The notes under the pieces: model-generated | The model's input: the letters and a program-made list of their open reading frames with translations, nothing else | Databases searched by the model: none | What the model was told of the DNA's origin: nothing | Position numbers and translations under genes: made by a program | Assembly: GCF_014534685.1 (NCBI RefSeq) | Contig: NZ_JACVVX010000011.1 | Location: 1 to 64,000, forward strand | Reading direction: 5' to 3' | Length of the DNA stretch: 64,000 bases | DNA from: Oryzicola mucosus | GTDB lineage: Bacteria; Pseudomonadota; Alphaproteobacteria; Rhizobiales; Rhizobiaceae | In this document: positions 1 to 6,267 of the stretch, piece by piece | Layout: every line of letters begins with the position of its first letter | How positions within the stretch are numbered: position 1 is the first letter of the stretch

Positions 1-41
1 GCAACACGTTCACGCAACGCCATCGGTAGCGGCTTGCCCAT
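1..41 (-). CDS. IS630-like transposase, N-terminal fragment cut by window edge
   Basis: Only the first 13 codons lie inside the window (MGKPLPMALRERV). An ATG at 41-39 follows a good ribosome binding site (AAGGAGAA) 7 bases upstream. This opening resembles the N-terminal helix-turn-helix of IS630-family transposases, which often begin M-x-K-(P/A)-L-(P/S)-x-x-L-R-x-R-V. The rest of the gene lies to the left of the window. The call rests on this short match alone. The AT-richer stretch at 60-125 might hold the end of the element, but the other terminal repeat is not visible, so no boundary can be set. Confidence 0.45.
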   Translation of the reverse strand, partial: MGKPLPMALRERV

Positions 42-127
42 CGCGGTTCTCCTTCGAACCTCAATGAATCATCCCCCAACCAAAATGGGAATCCTGAATC
101 ACGTCAAACGCGACACGCTTTAGCTTG

Positions 128-379
128 TTAGCGACATGGAGCCTGATAAAGACGTCCAGTCCGAGGATTACGATACTCGCAATAGCCGTTGCGCAGATTT
201 CTGACCAGGAGACCGCCAGCAGCGCCTGCGGCCGCGCCAATCAGCGCACCTTTCGCGTCGCCACCAGCCAGAAGGCCTACGCCCGCCCCAAGTGCGGCGC
301 CGGTTCCCACATCGCGCTCTGTGGTGGTGCAACCCGCCAATGCAGCCACGGCCGCCAGTGCAATAATCGTCTTACGCAT
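128..379 (-). CDS. Small glycine-zipper lipoprotein
   Basis: An 83-residue protein with a lipoprotein signal peptide: two positive residues, a hydrophobic stretch and the lipobox LAGC with Cys17 as the predicted lipidated residue. Residues about 25-60 are a Gly/Ala-rich glycine zipper (GAALGAGVGLLAGG and GAAAGAAGG), followed by a short polar tail (CEYRNPRTGRLYQAPC) with two cysteines. Such proteins sit in the outer membrane or periplasm, and no enzymatic role is known. The ATG at 379 is chosen over an in-frame GTG at 394 because GAGAGGAAAA lies just ahead of it. No EcfG-type promoter was found upstream, unlike its neighbours. Confidence 0.75.
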   Translation of the reverse strand: MRKTIIALAAVAALAGCTTTERDVGTGAALGAGVGLLAGGDAKGALIGAAAGAAGGLLVRNLRNGYCEYRNPRTGRLYQAPCR

Positions 380-442
380 AGTTTTTCCTCTCACTTGATC
401 AAAAAACGTCCCGTCACGCCCCCAAAAAGGAAGCAGCCGACT

Positions 443-763
443 TTACTGAGGTACAACCACGACATTTTCGCGGCGCGTGTTGCTGGCCACGGTCATCTCA
501 CCGACATCGACGGAAGCGCGAAGCACACCATCTTTGCCGATGTCCCACGTTAGAACCGCGTCTTCCTCCACCATCGCAGGGTCAACAGTCACGCAGGTGG
601 AATAGAGCTGGCCTTGTCCCTCAAAGGCCTTCAAGGCCTGAGGTAAAATTTCGCGGCACTCCTCCATCGTTTCGAAGACTGTGACGGGTGAGGGAAGCTC
701 CTGGCAATTGTCCACGCTTCCCGAGCATGAGACGATCAACATCAGCGCTGCGATGTGTTCCAT
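443..763 (-). CDS. Hypothetical small exported Cys-containing protein
   Basis: A 106-residue protein of unknown function. The N-terminus is hydrophobic (residues 4-12) and runs into IVSC at residues 10-13, which could be a lipobox, though no positive charges precede it. Cysteines at 13, 20, 36 and 57 suggest disulfide bonds and export. The rest is acidic and soluble, with no recognised domain. The start follows GAAAGGAAAACGCC. A perfect GGAAC-N16-CGTT element at 786-810 lies 22 bases upstream of the ATG, so the gene is very likely a member of the EcfG stress regulon. No function is inferred beyond that. Confidence 0.7.
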   Translation of the reverse strand: MEHIAALMLIVSCSGSVDNCQELPSPVTVFETMEECREILPQALKAFEGQGQLYSTCVTVDPAMVEEDAVLTWDIGKDGVLRASVDVGEMTVASNTRRENVVVVPQ

Positions 764-785
764 GGCGTTTTCCTTTCGTTAAGAA

Positions 786-810
786 AACGACGATGGGGGT
801 CATCGGTTCC
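786..810 (-). promoter_or_regulatory. EcfG-type promoter for the 443-763 gene
   Basis: On the minus strand GGAAC (810-806) is followed after exactly 16 bases by CGTT (789-786). This is the -35/-10 pair known for EcfG-family sigma factors in alphaproteobacteria. Confidence 0.85.
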
Positions 811-884
811 GGCTCAAAAAGCCGGAAAACAGCCTGGAAATGCTGGGATCGTGGCAAATTCATCAACGAAACGTTACCGATGTC

Positions 885-1898
885 TTAATCGGCCGGGGTC
901 GTGGCGGTTTCGAAATTGCTCCCAGGCACGATCAACTGATAGCAGACTTCGCCGGGGCCAATCTCCAACCGGGCCGTTCCATTCAGCGCTGCGGGCACAG
1001 CGCGTTCCAGCGTGACGCTTCCAAAACGTCTGCGGATTTCACCTTCGGAGGGGCCAAGGGGAAGGTGTTCGCACCAGACTATTGTCAATTGGGGTTCGTG
1101 GGAGGAGGGGTCGGGCGCTATTTTTGCGGTCACGGTGACTTCGCCACCGGCTGTCTTCAGGGCACCGTGACTGACCGAGTTGACGGTCAGTTCATGGATC
1201 GCAAGCGCGACGTGAAGTGCGGCGTTGGGGTTGAGATAGGGGTCGGCACCGGAGATTTTGAGCGCTGACGGCGTACGTTGGGTGTAACGTGCCATCTGAC
1301 TTGTCACCGTTTCCCGGAACCCTGCGCCTCGCCAGTTCGAGGAGGTGACGAGATCTTGAGAGGTTGCCAGAGCCTGGAGGCGGCCGCGGAAGCGGCCTAA
1401 AAACGCCTCGATCGTATCTGTATACCTACCGGTCTGCGTCGCGATGCTCTGGGCAATGGCAAGCAGGTTGCGTGAGCGGTGGCTTACCTCACGCAGCAAT
1501 GCTTTCAACGTCTGGTCGCGGCGTTTGTGTTCTGTGGTTTCGACGAGGGTAGTCACAAGGCCTTCGATACGTCCTTCGGCCGCCACATCCGGGTCGATCC
1601 AGACATCGAACCAATGCAAACCCGCGTCGTCAGCGCTGCTAATCTCAAAGCCTTCGGCTTTCCCTGTAGACGCGACGCGACTCCGCATTTCCACCATGCG
1701 CGGCGAGGCGAGCGACGTGGTCATCTCGGAGGAGCCATCAGGTCGGGTGTAGCGTTCAAAATTATGCGCCCAGACCAACTCATTGGCGAGATCGTGATAC
1801 GCAACCGCCACGCCCGCATTCCGGGATGCTTGTAGGAGGGCCGGTGCGAACCGCGCAGGCATTTCGTCTAGGAATTGCAACACGCCACCGCCTTGCAT
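885..1898 (-). CDS. HWE-family sensor histidine kinase with PAS-like input domain
   Basis: A 337-residue soluble kinase. Residues about 20-125 form a PAS-like input domain. The phospho-acceptor box LLREVSHRSRN carries His140. The ATP-binding N box HELTVN is at 235-240 and the WxE motif (WCE) at 275-277, which together mark the HWE subgroup of the HisKA_2-type kinases. It has no membrane segment, so the signal is probably cytosolic. HWE kinases next to phyR commonly feed phosphate to PhyR in the general stress response, and that role is inferred here from the position beside phyR. A GGAAC at 1912-1908 has no CGTT at the right distance. Confidence 0.85.
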   Translation of the reverse strand: MQGGGVLQFLDEMPARFAPALLQASRNAGVAVAYHDLANELVWAHNFERYTRPDGSSEMTTSLASPRMVEMRSRVASTGKAEGFEISSADDAGLHWFDVWIDPDVAAEGRIEGLVTTLVETTEHKRRDQTLKALLREVSHRSRNLLAIAQSIATQTGRYTDTIEAFLGRFRGRLQALATSQDLVTSSNWRGAGFRETVTSQMARYTQRTPSALKISGADPYLNPNAALHVALAIHELTVNSVSHGALKTAGGEVTVTAKIAPDPSSHEPQLTIVWCEHLPLGPSEGEIRRRFGSVTLERAVPAALNGTARLEIGPGEVCYQLIVPGSNFETATTPAD

Positions 1899-2009
1899 TA
1901 GCAGGCCTTAAAAAGTTCCGCCGGGCTGCGCTGCGTTGGAGAGCGCTGCCCGGCGGATTGGCTGGAAACCGATTGAGGGGGGCGGCTTCCAGCGTTCCTT
2001 CTCCGCTTG

Positions 2010-2180
2010 CTATGCCCGCCTAAACAGACCGGCAAGAAGAGAGATCACGAGGAAGGCGAGGAACACGAAGAATAATATCTGCGCGATCCCGGCCGATGTT
2101 CCTGCAATGCCGCCGAAGCCAAGTGCGCCGGCGATGATTGCTACAACCAGAAATACAAGAGCCCAGTAAAGCATGTTCAT
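2010..2180 (-). CDS. DUF1328 (YtjA-like) small membrane protein
   Basis: A 56-residue, almost wholly hydrophobic protein with two membrane helices (about 4-24 and 31-52) and a basic C-terminal end (FRRA). The opening [18 protein letters not shown] and the GFGGIAG turn are typical of the DUF1328 family found in stress regulons of many proteobacteria. Its biochemical role is unknown. The start is supported by GAAGGAG directly upstream of the ATG at 2180. It lies downstream of phyR on the same strand but has its own EcfG-type promoter at 2203-2227, so it is probably transcribed independently under stress. Confidence 0.9.
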   Translation of the reverse strand: MNMLYWALVFLVVAIIAGALGFGGIAGTSAGIAQILFFVFLAFLVISLLAGLFRRA

Positions 2181-2202
2181 CTCCTTCAAATTATGAAGTA
2201 AA

Positions 2203-2227
2203 AACGTTTCCGGTGTCGGCTTGTTCC
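2203..2227 (-). promoter_or_regulatory. EcfG-type promoter for the DUF1328 gene
   Basis: Minus-strand GGAAC (2227-2223), 16 bases, CGTT (2206-2203). It lies 23 bases ahead of the DUF1328 start codon. Confidence 0.85.
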
Positions 2228-2257
2228 ATCCGTGCGCAGGAAAACGTTTTTATTTCT

Positions 2258-3052
2258 TCAAGCAGCCGCTTTTGCCTGCCGGTCGAAGAACAAGGCTTGG
2301 CTGATGAGGGCCTTAACCATTTCCGGATTGAAGGGCTTCGTTACAAGAAATGCCGGTTCGGGCCGCTCACCGGTCAGAAGCCGCTCAGGGAAGGCGGTAA
2401 TGAAGATGACCGGGACAGGGGTGGTAGAAAGAATCTCGTTCACCGCGTCGATGCCCGAGCTTCCATCTGCGAGCTGGATGTCGGCGAGTACCATTTTAGG
2501 CCGCGCTTTTGCAAACATTGCTGTCGCTTCCGAATGGGTACGCGCGGTGCCAACCACGCGATGACCGAGGCTTTCGACCATTTCCTCTATGTCCATGGCG
2601 ATCAAAGGCTCGTCCTCGATGATGAGGATGTCGGTTGCCACCTGACGGGAAATCTCACTGCTTGCGGTCTGCAGGAGGTCGTTGAACTGGTCTTCGGAGA
2701 CGTTCAAAATTTCGGATGCTTCACCAATGTCGAAGCCCTCGACCGCGACCAGGAGAAACGCCTGACGCGGGCGGGGTGCGAGTGCGGCAAGGTTTGAAGC
2801 AGCGCTCATCTCCCACGAATTCTGCGACGCTTCAGGCGGCACGCGAATCGAGACGGAGGTAAAGAGCTGGGAGTACAATTTGTAGAGCGCGATGCGGTCG
2901 GACGACGAGTCCGGGAAAATGCTTACATCTGCGATGATCGCTTCCAACAGCGCCGCCACCAAGGCGTCGCCACTTTCCTGCGAGCCGGATACGGCACGCG
3001 AGAAGCGGCGTAGAAAAGGCAGGTGGGGCGCAATTTTTGCGGATAAACTCAT
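2258..3052 (-). CDS. phyR: PhyR, anti-anti-sigma response regulator of the general stress response
   Basis: A 264-residue protein with the PhyR layout: an N-terminal sigma-factor-like domain (about 1-135) followed by a receiver domain (about 140-258). The receiver has the acidic pair at IIEDEP (145-149), the phospho-acceptor Asp191 in LADIQL, a threonine in FITAF and the conserved lysine in VTKPF (Lys239). When phosphorylated, PhyR binds NepR and frees EcfG, so the sigma-like domain acts as a decoy. The gene is divergent from nepR-ecfG, the usual arrangement in Rhizobiales. A near-consensus EcfG element (3112-3136) suggests positive feedback. Confidence 0.96.
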   Translation of the reverse strand: MSLSAKIAPHLPFLRRFSRAVSGSQESGDALVAALLEAIIADVSIFPDSSSDRIALYKLYSQLFTSVSIRVPPEASQNSWEMSAASNLAALAPRPRQAFLLVAVEGFDIGEASEILNVSEDQFNDLLQTASSEISRQVATDILIIEDEPLIAMDIEEMVESLGHRVVGTARTHSEATAMFAKARPKMVLADIQLADGSSGIDAVNEILSTTPVPVIFITAFPERLLTGERPEPAFLVTKPFNPEMVKALISQALFFDRQAKAAA

Positions 3053-3111
3053 TTCAAGACGTCTCCCTCAGATGACGTTTTATCGTTTCATAGATAGTGC
3101 CGAACACAACA

Positions 3112-3136
3112 AACTCGCTGCGGCGGAAAAAGTTCC
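3112..3136 (-). promoter_or_regulatory. Probable EcfG-type promoter for phyR (one mismatch)
   Basis: Minus-strand GGAAC (3136-3132), 16 bases, then AGTT (3115-3112) instead of CGTT. It sits back to back with the nepR promoter. PhyR autoregulation through EcfG is known in related species, which supports the weaker match. Confidence 0.55.
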
Positions 3137-3143
3137 TTCACAA

Positions 3144-3168
3144 GGAACTAAAACGCGGACCTTGCGTT
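3144..3168 (+). promoter_or_regulatory. EcfG-type promoter for nepR-ecfG
   Basis: GGAAC (3144-3148), 16 bases, CGTT (3165-3168): an exact match. It lies 84 bases ahead of the nepR start codon, so the operon has a short leader and is probably autoregulated. Confidence 0.88.
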
Positions 3169-3252
3169 AAAGCCGAGATCGGGCAGCCGCAAGCCATTCC
3201 GTGCGTCGGTACGGGTTTTTCGTGGCATACGGAAAGAGGGCTTTTTTTGGAA

Positions 3253-3447
3253 ATGACAACGATGAAAAATGACGGAAAACGTCCGCCGCATGTCAGCGAC
3301 GGCGGGGATCCGCTCGGCACGAATTCACAGATTGGTCTGAAGCTGAAGCAATATTACGCAGATCTTGTTTCGGAAGAGGTGCCTGACCGTTTTGCCGATC
3401 TTCTGCGGCAGTTGGAGCAGACGCCCGCCGCAGCAAAGAAAGGTTGA
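3253..3447 (+). CDS. nepR: NepR family anti-sigma factor
   Basis: A 64-residue protein. Its conserved core IGLKLKQYYADLVSEEVP(D)RF at about residues 27-47 forms the two helices with which NepR proteins clamp either EcfG or phosphorylated PhyR. The N- and C-terminal tails are charged and probably disordered. The ATG at 3253 is used; a second ATG at 3262 would shorten it by three residues. It ends 4 bases before the ecfG start codon, so the anti-sigma factor and its sigma factor are translationally linked. In unstressed cells it should hold EcfG inactive in the cytoplasm. Confidence 0.92.
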   Translation: MTTMKNDGKRPPHVSDGGDPLGTNSQIGLKLKQYYADLVSEEVPDRFADLLRQLEQTPAAAKKG

Positions 3448-3451
3448 GGCC

Positions 3452-4000
3452 ATGGCCGTTTCGCAGGGCTTCAAGACCGATCTGCTGGCAGCCATTCCTA
3501 GCCTGCGTGCATTTGCGATGTCGCTGGCGCAGAACTCCGACAAGGCTGATGATCTTGTGCAGGAGACACTCGTCAAAGCATGGGACAAGCATGAGAGCTT
3601 TCAACCCGGCACAAATCTGAAAGCCTGGCTGTTCACCATCCTCCGCAACGAGTTCTACTCGCAGATGCGGAAGCGTGGCCGGGAGGTCCAGGACAGCGAC
3701 GGAGCCATGACCGGCCGGCTGGCGGTGCACCCTGCCCAGCAGGGCCAACTCGACCTAGAGGACTTCCGCACCGCTCTCGAAAAGCTTCCAGAAGATCAGC
3801 GCGAAGCGATCATTCTGATCGGCGCCTCGGGATTTTCCTACGAGGAAGCGGCGGAAATCTGCCAATGTGCTGTCGGCACGATCAAAAGCCGCGTCAGCCG
3901 CGCGCGCAACCGACTTCAAGAAATCCTGCAGATTTCCGGCGAATCCGAATATGGACCGGATTCGATCGCCAGCCAGGTTATGGGATCAAACGCCGCTTAG
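3452..4000 (+). CDS. ecfG: EcfG-family RNA polymerase sigma factor
   Basis: A 182-residue ECF (group EcfG) sigma factor. Region 2 spans about residues 10-80, with DDLVQETLVKAW and a basic -10 reading part. Region 4 spans about 112-165, with the helix-turn-helix FSYEEAAEICQCAVGTIKSRVSRAR that reads the GGAAC -35 element. It directs transcription of the general stress regulon. The ATG at 3452 follows GGTTGAGGCC. The last 15 bases overlap the convergent receiver gene at 3986-4348. Eight exact EcfG-type promoters in the neighbouring 9 kb are likely targets, including its own operon. Confidence 0.95.
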   Translation: MAVSQGFKTDLLAAIPSLRAFAMSLAQNSDKADDLVQETLVKAWDKHESFQPGTNLKAWLFTILRNEFYSQMRKRGREVQDSDGAMTGRLAVHPAQQGQLDLEDFRTALEKLPEDQREAIILIGASGFSYEEAAEICQCAVGTIKSRVSRARNRLQEILQISGESEYGPDSIASQVMGSNAA

Positions 4001-4348
4001 GCGGCGCGTCGAGGCTTCGACGAGAGCTTCGATCAGGTCGGAGCCCGCATAGGGCTTCGACACCAGGACTACATCTGGAAAATCGGAGAGCATTTCTTTC
4101 GTGTCAGTGTAGCCGGACGCGAAGACAAACGGCATTCCCGCGTTTTGAAGCTGGCGTGCATAATCGATCGTCGATTGATTGTTCAGCATCAGGTCAACGA
4201 CGGCCGCATCGAAAGATGTCGCCGCATGTTCGGCCGACATATGATCGACGGTCTGCATGATAACCACATCCTCAGCGCCATGGTCGCGACACAGTTGCTC
4301 CACGTCCATCGCGATCAAGAATTCGTCTTCTAGAACGAGAATTTTCAT
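3986..4348 (-). CDS. Single-domain response regulator
   Basis: A 120-residue protein that is only a receiver domain: acidic pair at LEDEF (7-9), phospho-acceptor Asp52 in VVDLML, and the conserved lysine in SKPY (Lys98). It has no output domain, so it must act by protein contact or as a phosphate sink. Single-domain receivers are known to tune HWE kinase/PhyR signalling in other alphaproteobacteria, and its place beside ecfG makes that role plausible here. The ATG at 4348 is preferred because the receiver fold begins there; an in-frame ATG at 4441 would add 31 residues that do not look like a domain. Its end overlaps ecfG by 15 bases, tail to tail. Confidence 0.85.
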   Translation of the reverse strand: MKILVLEDEFLIAMDVEQLCRDHGAEDVVIMQTVDHMSAEHAATSFDAAVVDLMLNNQSTIDYARQLQNAGMPFVFASGYTDTKEMLSDFPDVVLVSKPYAGSDLIEALVEASTRRLSGV

Positions 4349-4460
4349 TCCGGTAAGCGGTTGCTGCAACTGAGGAAATCTCCACGAAACGAGTCGCGAT
4401 AGGTGAACGTAAAGCGATATGTTGTCATTTAAAAAAGACATACCTACTCTGCAAAATGTA

Positions 4461-4485
4461 GGAACTCGATCACTTAAAAATCGTT
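4461..4485 (+). promoter_or_regulatory. EcfG-type promoter for the Crp/Fnr gene
   Basis: GGAAC (4461-4465), 16 bases, CGTT (4482-4485): an exact match, 28 bases ahead of the ATG at 4514. Confidence 0.85.
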
Positions 4486-4513
4486 TTGAAACAATGTGTT
4501 TGGAGCAACGGCG

Positions 4514-5275
4514 ATGTCTGGCGCAACACCGCGCGTTTTTTCAACCCGCCAGTATCCCTGCGAGGCTTGCCCGCTGAGGCCACTCAAGGTTTTTCGAGAC
4601 TTCGAGCCCGAGGAACTCACCTTCATCAGCAAGTTCAAGAAAGGTGAGCTTTCGGTAGAGAAAGGCTCGGCCGTGCTGGTCGAAGGAAGCCACAGCGCAC
4701 ATTTATACACTGTACTGTCTGGCTGGGGGTTTCGCTACAAGTTGCTGCCTGACGGACGCCGACAAATCCTGAACTATATTCTACCGGGCGATCTCGTTGG
4801 TCTTCAAGGCAGCCTGATGGGCGAAATGCAGCACTCGGTTGAAGCGCTGTCTTCTATGCTGCTCTGCGTTTTCGAACGCCAGAACCTCACTATTCTTTAC
4901 CGGAATCATCCCGGTCTCGCTTATGATCTCACCTGGATTGCCGCCCGCGAGGAACAGATGCTCGATGAGAATCTGCTCAGCGTCGGGCGGCGCAACGCGT
5001 TGGAGCGCGCGGCCTATCTCATCGCGTTCCTCCACGGCCGCGCCAAATCCGTTGAGCTTAATGGGCATCGGCAGGTTGAGATCCCGGTGACCCAGCAGCA
5101 TATCGCTGATACGCTCGGATTGTCGCTTGTTCATACAAACAAGACCATTCGCAAACTGATCGATCGGGGAATGATCCGTTGGCGGGAAGGAAGCTGCGAA
5201 ATCCTGGACGCCGAGGGACTTGCAGCCATTTCCGGCTGGCACGGCCTCCCCGAAACCAAGCGCCCGCTTATGTGA
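4514..5275 (+). CDS. Crp/Fnr family transcriptional regulator
   Basis: A 253-residue regulator. Residues about 30-150 form the cyclic-nucleotide-binding-type beta barrel, and residues about 160-235 the winged helix DNA-binding domain, with a recognition helix near TQQHIADTLGLSLVHTNKTIRKL. An N-terminal CEAC motif gives two cysteines, too few for an Fnr-type iron-sulfur cluster by itself. The ligand cannot be told from sequence. An in-frame GTG lies 18 bases upstream, but the ATG at 4514 has the ribosome site TTTGGAGC. An exact EcfG element places it as a second-tier regulator of the stress response. Confidence 0.85.
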   Translation: MSGATPRVFSTRQYPCEACPLRPLKVFRDFEPEELTFISKFKKGELSVEKGSAVLVEGSHSAHLYTVLSGWGFRYKLLPDGRRQILNYILPGDLVGLQGSLMGEMQHSVEALSSMLLCVFERQNLTILYRNHPGLAYDLTWIAAREEQMLDENLLSVGRRNALERAAYLIAFLHGRAKSVELNGHRQVEIPVTQQHIADTLGLSLVHTNKTIRKLIDRGMIRWREGSCEILDAEGLAAISGWHGLPETKRPLM

Positions 5276-5354
5276 TCGCGTAACGCGAAGCTCTTTCACA
5301 GTCTGCGGCTGGAGGGATTGAAATATCGTCTGTGAGTCCGTTTAATCCTCATAA

Positions 5355-5379
5355 GGAACCTTGCCTTGGCTCAGGCGTT
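5355..5379 (+). promoter_or_regulatory. EcfG-type promoter for the DUF883/holin-like operon
   Basis: GGAAC (5355-5359), 16 bases, CGTT (5376-5379): an exact match, 32 bases ahead of the start codon at 5412. Confidence 0.87.
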
Positions 5380-5411
5380 GGAAGGTTTCTGTCGACACAA
5401 AGGAGTAATTC

Positions 5412-5735
5412 ATGGCTGCTGCAACCAGGGCAGGCACTGCCCAAAGAGACGTCGCTCAATTGGAGGCCGATATCGCTGCGCTGAAAGCGGATGTCGAACG
5501 GCTGACCGCCGATCTTGCAGCCACAAGCGAGCATGGCTTCGGCGCTGCGAAGCGCGCCGCCGCACAAGGTGCGGAACAGCTCAAGGTACAGGGCGAAGCA
5601 GCCTTGGACTCGCTGAAGACCAACGCTAAAGACATCGAAGCCCAGGTCATCGCAAATGTGCACGAGAAGCCAATTACGTCTCTGGCTATCGCAGCCGGCG
5701 TCGGCTTTTTCTTCGCCTTGCTGACCCGTCGCTGA
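5412..5735 (+). CDS. DUF883 (ElaB/YqjD-like) membrane-anchored protein
   Basis: A 107-residue protein. An N-terminal coiled coil (about 10-42, LEADIAALKADVERLTADL) and a helical middle lead to one C-terminal membrane helix (about 86-104) ending in TRR. This is the layout of the ElaB/YgaM/YqjD family (DUF883), tail-anchored inner-membrane proteins of the stress or stationary phase, some of which bind ribosomes in E. coli. The start follows AAAGGAG. It is the first gene of a likely two-gene operon with the holin-like gene 32 bases downstream, under an EcfG promoter. Confidence 0.88.
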   Translation: MAAATRAGTAQRDVAQLEADIAALKADVERLTADLAATSEHGFGAAKRAAAQGAEQLKVQGEAALDSLKTNAKDIEAQVIANVHEKPITSLAIAAGVGFFFALLTRR

Positions 5736-5767
5736 AATCTGGCGCATTTTAAATTGGTGGACCGTCC

Positions 5768-6223
5768 ATGCTCGCATCCCTGATCGCCGGTTTTGCAACA
5801 ACTGAGGCGGCGCAGACGCTACGTCGTGTCCGTCAATTGGCGATCACCTATCTGCTTGCTGGCATCGCCGTTGCTTGCGGCGCCGGTTTTCTGATCGGTG
5901 CCGCTTTCATCACGGTCGCCCGATATTACGGCCACACCGCAGCCGCCATCGGCTTCGGTGTCGGTTTTCTCGTGCTTGCCGGCATCATCATCCTTATCGA
6001 CAAGATTTCGGCAGGTGTCCGTGTCAGGCAAGCCAAAGTACGGCGTTCGTCCGAGGCACGATCAATCGGTATCGCGGCCGCGGTTGCCGCCGTGCCGCTT
6101 CTCCTGCGCAACCGGGCTGCTTTAGGCGCCCTGGCTGGTCCCTTGCTGGCAGTGCTTGCGTTCAAGGTGTTCCAGGAGAATACGCGCAAGCGCACTCCGG
6201 TTCCACGGCCTGATAAGCCGTAG
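5768..6223 (+). CDS. Holin-X/YqjE-like membrane protein
   Basis: A 151-residue protein with two strong membrane helices (about 27-52 and 58-80), then a basic stretch and further hydrophobic segments (about 98-112 and 116-133). The pattern and its place behind a DUF883 gene match the DUF1469/YqjE-type phage-holin-like family that often accompanies YqjD. The role is unknown and is probably linked to envelope properties under stress. It follows the DUF883 gene by 32 bases and shares its EcfG promoter. Confidence 0.75.
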   Translation: MLASLIAGFATTEAAQTLRRVRQLAITYLLAGIAVACGAGFLIGAAFITVARYYGHTAAAIGFGVGFLVLAGIIILIDKISAGVRVRQAKVRRSSEARSIGIAAAVAAVPLLLRNRAALGALAGPLLAVLAFKVFQENTRKRTPVPRPDKP

Positions 6224-6267
6224 GCGCTCAATCCCCATAGGAAGCTGCCCGCTTGGCGCACCTCGTC

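Noticed and set aside
1892-1912. GGAAC upstream of the kinase at 885-1898 as an EcfG promoter
   Set aside because: The position 16 bases on reads GCAT-type sequence overlapping the start codon, not CGTT, and 17 bases does not fit either.
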